Origin: Salvia splendens
Lineage: Eukaryota > Streptophyta > Magnoliopsida > Lamiales > Lamiaceae
DNA length: 64,000 nt
Reading direction: 5' to 3'
NCBI RefSeq assembly: GCF_004379255.2
Contig: NC_056036.1
Span: 38,020,076 to 38,084,075 of the forward strand
Position numbers and translations under genes: made by a program. Shown here piece by piece: positions 58,040 to 64,000 of the stretch (position 1 is the stretch's first letter; every line of letters begins with the position of its first letter). The notes under the pieces were generated by a model. It did not search any database and was not told the origin of the DNA. It worked only from the letters and a program-made list of their open reading frames with translations.

Positions 58040-59055
58040 AACCCCAATCCGTTACCTCCATATGACCCGCCTCTTTTCTTTTCCGCGAAGGCTGCCTCGC
58101 CGGGCCTGCCGCCTCCAACCGGTTGAGGACCGGTATCTCCTGCTCTCCCACGGGTGTTAGTCATCTCCCTATTCCCTACCCCTTTACAGAAATAATCCGC
58201 CTCCATCTTCGACTCCGATGGCTAATCGAGCTTTAGCCTTTTGATTTTCATCCCACCATTCCGGAAATCCAACGAGGAGGAAACATGTATCTCGAGTATG
58301 TCTTTGTTTTCCGCAATGAGAGCACCAAAATTTTGATTTGTCGGGTTTGAAACCGCCTTGGCGATTGGGCTGTTGCGCGGCGGTTCGTGGTGGTGGCTGT
58401 TTTGGTCGGCGAACCCGTGTCCGACTTGGCCTGATGATGATCCATCGTTGATTGCGCCGGCATGATTTTCAACCGCGTAGCTTCTCGTTTTACCAGACCG
58501 TATGCGGTCTCGGCTGAGGGCAACGGGGTTTCCTTTAGAATATCCCTTTGGATCCCGTCATATCTTGCATTCAAGCCTATTAGGAATTTGAACAGCCGTC
58601 TTGTTGCTACATACGTTCGAAGTTGGCTAATCCCCTTGTCGCAGCAATCCACAGGTTGATGTTGGCATCGGTCAATTTCAACCCAGATTCCGTGGAGATG
58701 TCGCCAATATGTTTCTAGCCCATGTTCCCCTTGCACGATTCGGCCTGCCTTTTCCTCTAGATCGTACAACAGATATGGAGCTGCAGTACTTTTGAATGTA
58801 GTTTGTAGGCTCTCCCACAGAGCTTGCGCGGTTTGGTGATGTGCAAAGTCAACAACAATTTCTGTTTCGACGTTGTCAATTATCCATGAGAACACTGTCA
58901 TATCGGCTTCCTCCCATTCTGTGTACCCCTTCATTCCAGGTTCCGGCGGCTGCGGTGTACCAGTGATATACCTGTTTGCTCGTCTTCCCACGATGGCTAC
59001 TCTCATCAGCCGTTTCCATAGGGGATAATTCATCCCGTTGAGTTTAACGGCTAGA
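58040..59055 (-). pseudogene. Inner copia gag (UBN2 type) with zinc knuckle
   Basis: The frame from Met 59033 (open to 58248) contains the gag core: NYPLWKRLMRVAI, AD.TVFSWIIDNVE, ALWESLQTTF, LETYWRHLHGIWVEID, FLIGLNARYDGIQRDIL. A CCHC knuckle, CSHCGKQRHTRDTC, near 58290-58340 lies in another frame, so one frameshift separates it from the core. Sequence to about 58040 continues gag-like with stops and then ends at the hairpin. Confidence 0.8.
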
Positions 59056-59074
59056 GTAACATTCTAACACCCTC

Positions 59075-61529
59075 TTGCAACTTGTTCATTTGATCACTGT
59101 TTAACCCTTTGGTTAGCGGATCCGCTAGATTATCTATTGACTTCACATAGTCAATTGTAATCACCCCTGTTGTGATCAAATGTCTCACGGTATTATGTCG
59201 TCGACGAATATGTCGAGACTTACCGTTATAGAAGCCATTATTTGCCATTCCAATAGCGGCTTGACTATCATAGTGAATCAACACTGGAGGCACTGGCTTA
59301 GACCAACATGGAATATCTTCAAGAAAGTTCTTAAGCCACTCGACTTCGTGGAATATCTAAAGCTATGAATTCTGATTGCATGGTTGAACGAGCTATACAT
59401 GTCTGTTTCGTGGATTTCCATGAGACAGCACCACACCCAATAGTAAAGACGTATCCACTTGTTGAAAGTGAGTCCTTGTACCGGGGGTATCTCGAAAAGT
59501 GTAGCCCATAATTTTGAGTATGTTTTAATTATCTCAAAACTCTTACTAGAGCTCTCCAATGCTCTTTGCTTGGATTACTCGTGTAACGACTCAACTTGTT
59601 CACGGCACAAGCAATGTCCGGTCGAGTGCAATTAGTCAAATACATAATGCACCCAATGACCCGTGCATATTATTCTTGTGCAACGGATTCACCTTAGTTT
59701 TTGCTCAAGTGAACGTCGAGTTCAATTGGAGTCTTAACCGGCGCATCATCATAGGCATTGAATTTCTTCAATATTTTCTCAACATAATGAGATTGGGTTA
59801 AGATGATTCCATCAGATGTTCTTAGAATTTTCATTCCAAGAATTACATCAGCTAGACTCATGTCTTTCATGTTAAAGTTTCTTTTTAACGTGGCTTTCGT
59901 CTCGTTAATCACTTGAGTATTACTACCTATGATTAACATGTCATTAACGTAAAGACACACTATAATATATCCGTTATCAGTGTTCTTAATATAGACACAA
60001 TTGTCACATTCGTTGATATTAAACCCATTTGATAACATCACATTATCAAATTTCAAGTGTCATTGCAACGACGCTTGTTTCAATCCATATAGGGACTTTA
60101 CCAGTTTAGAAACGCAGTCTTTACATCCATTTGATTAATATCAAGATTGTGCAGTGCTGCAATCGCGAGAAACACTCGAATAGATGTAATCCTCGTTAAA
60201 GGTGAATAGGTATGGAAGAAGTCATGTCCTTCCTTTTATTTAAAACCATTTATCACCAGTCGGGTTTTATATTTATCCACTGTTCCGTCGGCCTTTAATT
60301 TCCTTTTAAGTATCCATTTGCACCCTAAAGGTTTAGCACCTTCGGGTAGATCAACCAACACCCAAGTGTGGTTTAGCAAAATTGAGTCGATTTCGCTTTG
60401 AAGAGCTTCTCTCCAATGTAACCCGTTTGGGCCAGCAAATGCTACTTTTATTGATGTTGGTTCTTAATCCAACATAAAAGCAATATAGTCAGGACCAAAT
60501 GTTTTTGGTGTTCTGACCCTACTACCACGTCTTAGTACTGCATCACTTGGATGAGGCCTTGCTCTCTTTCGCGATTGAGGTTCTTCATCCACTGATTTAG
60601 AACTAGTGGCTTCATATTCAATTCTCGTCTCAGAATTGGTTGTGACATCTTCTTTGTCTTTGCAAGAAAAAGTATTTTCTAGAAATACGGCATTCCTTGA
60701 CTTGATTGTTGTTCATACTGTTATAGTCGATATTTCAGACTTGTGAACAACAAATCTATATGCACTACTATTAAGTGCATATCCAATGAAGATACAATCG
60801 ACTGTTTTTGAGTCAATTGTAACTTCTTTGGGTGGGGGAACCATTACCTTCGCCAAACACCCCCACACTTTGAGGTATTTGTAGGATGGTTACCTTCCTT
60901 TCCATAAGTCATAAGGAGTGATGTCATTTCCTTTGAGTGAGATTTTGTTTAGGACATAGTTGGATGTCAAGATAACCTCCCCCCACATGTTATGGGGTAA
61001 TCTCGAACTAAGTAGCAGCGCATTCATCATCTTTTTTAGAGTTTGATTTTTGCGTTCTATAACACCATTAGATTGTGGTGAATATGGAGCAGTTGTTTGA
61101 TGAATTATACCACTTGAGTTGCATAACTCCTCAAACGGGGCTACATATTCGCCTCCTCTATCACTTCGAATCGTTTTGATTTTACAACCAAGTTGATTCT
61201 TAACTTCGTTATTATAATTTTTGAACGCTTCAATTGCTTCATCTTTACTTCTTAAAAGATAAACATAGCAATATCTTGTGCAATCATTTATAAAAATGAT
61301 AAAGTACTTTTTACCACCTCTAGCTTGCAGTAACTTTAAATTACATACATCCGTGTGAATTAATTCAAGGGGTTTTGTTTTCCGTTCAACTGAGTGAAAT
61401 GGTAACTTAGCCATTTTTGCTTCAAGAAAAATTTCACATTTGTCTTGGGTATTCACTTCATTTGCCTTTAGTAAATCTAAATTAATGGCGTTTTGATTTA
61501 CATGTTCCAATCTACAATGCCACAAATTT
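59075..61529 (-). pseudogene. Outer copia integrase, RT and RNase H, degenerate
   Basis: From the right: the GAG-pre-integrase motif ([14 protein letters not shown]), the integrase core with D and DDE spacing ([48 protein letters not shown]) open to a stop at 60890, then RT pieces (CVYIKNTDNGYIIVCLYVND) and RNase H (IHYDSQAAIGMANN, DYVKSIDNLADPLTKGL). Stops and frame changes are scattered between 60890 and 59300. The catalytic YVDD appears as YVND at about 59935. Confidence 0.85.
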
Positions 61530-62432
61530 CGGAAGGGATCAGCTAAGGCATAAGCTAATCCACCACCTAATACACTAATGAAAAATAGACACATGGAATC
61601 TATTTATAAAATTAAATAATAGACTAAAGGTATAAATACGCATAATGCATCTTATGCTACACCAATATTAATTAGACACATGGACAATCTTTATATCTTT
61701 GAGAATAGCTACTATTGTGAGTTCTTATCTGGCAGAGGCTTCAAAGCTCAGATATCATATCGACAATATTAAGCAGGCATAAGGAAACACTACCAAGCAA
61801 AACAGCAGAAAACAGTATAGAGCAAAATCCATATATTGAGACAAAAGAACTAGTCTAAAATTGTTTTTTTCAAAGTGATAAACATTAGTTGAAAGTTATT
61901 ACCTTTTGATATCGACATAAAGCAGCGGCAGATTGCAGGGCAGATAAAAAAATTTGGTTCTTGAGCGGAGCTAAACCCTAACCCTTGTTGCCAAGAAATC
62001 TGGACGACATAATTCTTGTATTTTGGTAATGTGATTTTCATTTAATTATTGAATAAAAATGGAGTATTAATATTTAATAAACCCTTAATTAATTTTGTTT
62101 CCTTTTCTCAGTAAAGGATATCCAGTTCAGCCCCAAATAATCCACAAATAAAAGATCATAAATTATTATTTCAAGATGAATAAAGATGTGAAAGGGTTTC
62201 ACTAATACGGTGAAATCTATAAAATATGTAAAGGTTAGGTTTTAGTTTTAATCCTCTTTAGTCAATATTAAAGATTGTCCATGTGTCTAATTAATATTGG
62301 TGTAGCATAAGATGCATTATGCGTATGTATACCTTTAGTCTATTATTTAATTTTATAAATAGATTCCATGTGTCTATTTTTCATTAGTGGATTATGTGGT
62401 GGATTAGCTTATGCCTTAGCTGATCCCCTCCG
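61530..62432. mobile_element. Mutator-like (MULE) non-autonomous element (903 bp)
   Basis: A perfect 9-bp duplication, CACAAATTT (61521-61529, 62433-62441), and terminal inverted repeats of about 170 bases starting CGGA(A/G)GGGATCAGCTAAGG. The 570-base interior has no transposase. It holds an ATG-led 63-codon frame (61850-62041, minus) preceded by an AT-rich region, which may be captured host sequence. It interrupts the outer copia between protease and integrase. Confidence 0.9.
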
Positions 62433-62441
62433 CACAAATTT

Positions 62442-64000
62442 GACCACTCGGTCAAGTAAGAGGAAGTAGATGCTTTATTATTATTAGCCAATGGCTTTGG
62501 GGCAAGGCGTGTAGCCACACTAAGCTTGAAAAGTCTATCGGTTACATAACCTTTTTCGATGGACTTCCCAAACTTGTACAAAGCAAACCTATCAAATTCA
62601 AATACAAGTTTAAACCCCTTATTCACTAGTATTGATCCTGACACTAGGTTCTTGCGAATGTTCGGGACGTGTAACACATCCTTCAAGGTGATTGTGACGT
62701 CGGACGTCATCATAAAGATCACATTTCTAATGCCGAGGACTTCGGATGATGCTTGATTCCCCATGTTGATCTTTCTCCCTTCAACGGCAGTGTAGGAGGA
62801 AAACTTGCTTTTGTCTAAGCAGACATGCGCACTAGCGCCGGTGTCAATGTACCAGCCACCCATGTTATCAACAAGGTTAACTTCTTCAGTGACCACAACA
62901 ACGAGGTCGCTTTCATCCCAGTCCTTGAACTCCTTCTCAACGACGTGGGCAGCCGGCTTCTTCTTCTTGCTTCGACAGTCTTTGGCAAAGTGGCCAGGTT
63001 TGCCACATTTGTAGCAATCGCCTTCAAACTTCTTAGCGGGCTGCTTGCCCTTCCCTTTGTCCTTTTCATTTGGACGACTTGGCCGATGGCGTTTGTTGGA
63101 GGGACTGTCTCGCTCCAACAGGTTGGCTTTGGCTTCAAGTGGGCTATAACCCTTTGCCTTTTGGTCGTTTTTGCGCACATCAGTCTCAATGCGCAATTTC
63201 ACGATCAAGTCTTCGAGAGTCATCCTATTTCGCTTGTGCTTGAGGTAGTAGCTCTTGAAGTCCTTCCAAGTAGAAGGGAGCTTTTCAATGATCGTGCACC
63301 TTGTGAAGTTGTCGGGCAAGGGCATCCCTTCAGCCACAAGTGCGTGGATGAGCATTTGGAACTCTTGAACTTGTTCCATGACGGGTCGAGAGTCGACCAT
63401 TTTATAGTCCAAAATTTTGGCTACTACAAAATTTTCAGTACCTGCATTATCTATGCTATAGTTTTTTTCTAGACTTTCCCACATCTCTTTCCATGTGGTT
63501 ACAACAAAGTATATATTGTACAAACTATCATCTAAAGCACTTAGAATGAAATTTTTACAAAGGTAATCTCTTTTTCGCCAAGCTTCATAGTCTGCCATGA
63601 CCTCGATCCTTGTCTCTTGATCACTTGGCGTGGGGGGCTCGTTTTCTGTGAGGAGTTGGCGACGCTCAATGTTGTCAAGTAGAACAACATCTTTTGATAC
63701 CACCTTTTGAAGTCTGATCCTCCAAATTTTGGTAGTTTTTCGGTGGGTAGCATCATTTTTTGTGCCAGTGGTCCCGCACTTGGTCCATGAAAGGAACCAA
63801 TTCCGTTGCCCCCGAATGAGGCAACACTTTGGTTGGGCATAGAGCCTCCACCATTCATGTTGGGCATAGAGCCCGCCATGGTCGTACCGGACCCGAAGGA
63901 ACCAGCACTCGTGTTGAATCCGAAGGCCCCAACACTCGATCCAATAAAGGATCCGATGGAACCACTAAAAGTGGAACCAACCGATCCACTCGAGGTGGAT
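62442..64000 (-). pseudogene. Outer copia gag and protease (partial)
   Basis: The Gly/Ser/Asn-rich N-terminal region (63541-63979) includes LPTEKLPKFGGSDFKRW, then a frameshift near 63660-63700 moves reading to the frame 62384-63703. That frame has the gag core (EAWRKRDYLCKNFILSALDD, MWESLEKNYS, QEFQMLIHALVAEG), the CCHC knuckle CYKCGKPGHFAKDC and the protease active site YIDTGASAHVC, with DVLHVPNIRKNLVSG downstream. Reading is cut by the MULE at 62432, and the coding sequence would continue in phase on its far side. The gag start lies at or beyond the window edge. Confidence 0.87.

Larger units (their letters stand above)
56234..59069 (-). mobile_element. Inner Ty1/copia element, nested (2,836 bp)
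   Basis: A perfect 5-bp duplication, CCCTC (56229-56233, 59070-59074), with outer ends TG and CA. The 3' LTR is complete. The 5' LTR is reduced to about 8-10 bases (TTCTAACA) before gag sequence begins. The protease/integrase part is replaced by about 200 bases containing a perfect hairpin. It entered the RNase H coding end of the outer element. Confidence 0.85.
54580..64000 (-). mobile_element. Outer Ty1/copia element, minus strand, runs off right edge
   Basis: Order on the minus strand: gag and protease (right), integrase, reverse transcriptase, RNase H, non-coding spacer, polypurine tract (GTGGGGGAT, 55646-55654) and 3' LTR. It is split by a Mutator-like insertion (61530-62432) and a second copia element (56234-59069). 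Coding parts have frameshifts and stops. The 5' LTR and PBS lie beyond the window, so age from LTR divergence cannot be read here. Confidence 0.85.

Overview
The window is plant nuclear DNA, very probably from an asterid eudicot (Lamiales would fit; this is an impression from coding style and repeat families, not a proven assignment). Evidence: spliced genes with GT-AG introns, plant-only families (R2R3-MYB subgroup 22, plant-type isoaspartyl peptidase/asparaginase, MRG chromodomain protein, a PIP-like secreted peptide), AT-rich spacers, and dense plant transposons of nearly every class. No rRNA, tRNA, CRISPR or organellar genes were seen.
Layout. 1-2693: a non-autonomous Ty3/gypsy-type element (5' LTR with TATA box, PBS, degenerate internal part, truncated 3' LTR). 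2694-4620: a region with many AATAATGTA-type motifs and a possible spliced gene fragment. 4621-13471: AT-rich spacer holding a hAT element, an inverted-repeat MITE and a 1.9-kb PIF/Harbinger transposase element. 13472-13893 (-): a small two-exon gene with a mitochondrial-type presequence. 14905-16514: a SINE, a LINE RNase H relic and a Helitron-like 3' end. 19264-20940 (+): a four-exon isoaspartyl peptidase/L-asparaginase gene. 21486-36836: two deleted LTR elements (TRIM-like), hAT, Stowaway and four PIF/Harbinger elements, one with an intact 328-aa ORF1. 37525-38214 (+): an intronless MYB44/73-like repressor-type MYB gene. 39170-40664: a transposase-carrying Harbinger relic. 40859-44281 (-): a ten-exon MRG1/MRG2-like histone-reader gene, rebuilt here to a 315-aa product. 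45046-51207: hAT, Harbinger ORF1 relic, and a 2.45-kb hAT element that is one large fold-back. 51809-52042 (+): a 77-aa secreted PIP-like peptide precursor. 53918-54457: hAT element. 54580 to the right edge (-): a large Ty1/copia element, itself split by a second copia element (5-bp target duplication) and by a Mutator-like element (9-bp target duplication).
The five host genes are unrelated single-copy genes, not an operon or cluster. The most system-like feature is the PIF/Harbinger set: seven elements with GAGCATC-type ends and TTA/TAA duplications. Each carries either the DNA-binding ORF1 or the DDE transposase, or neither, and never both. Two of them (39170 and 46878) share the same terminal region but carry different genes.
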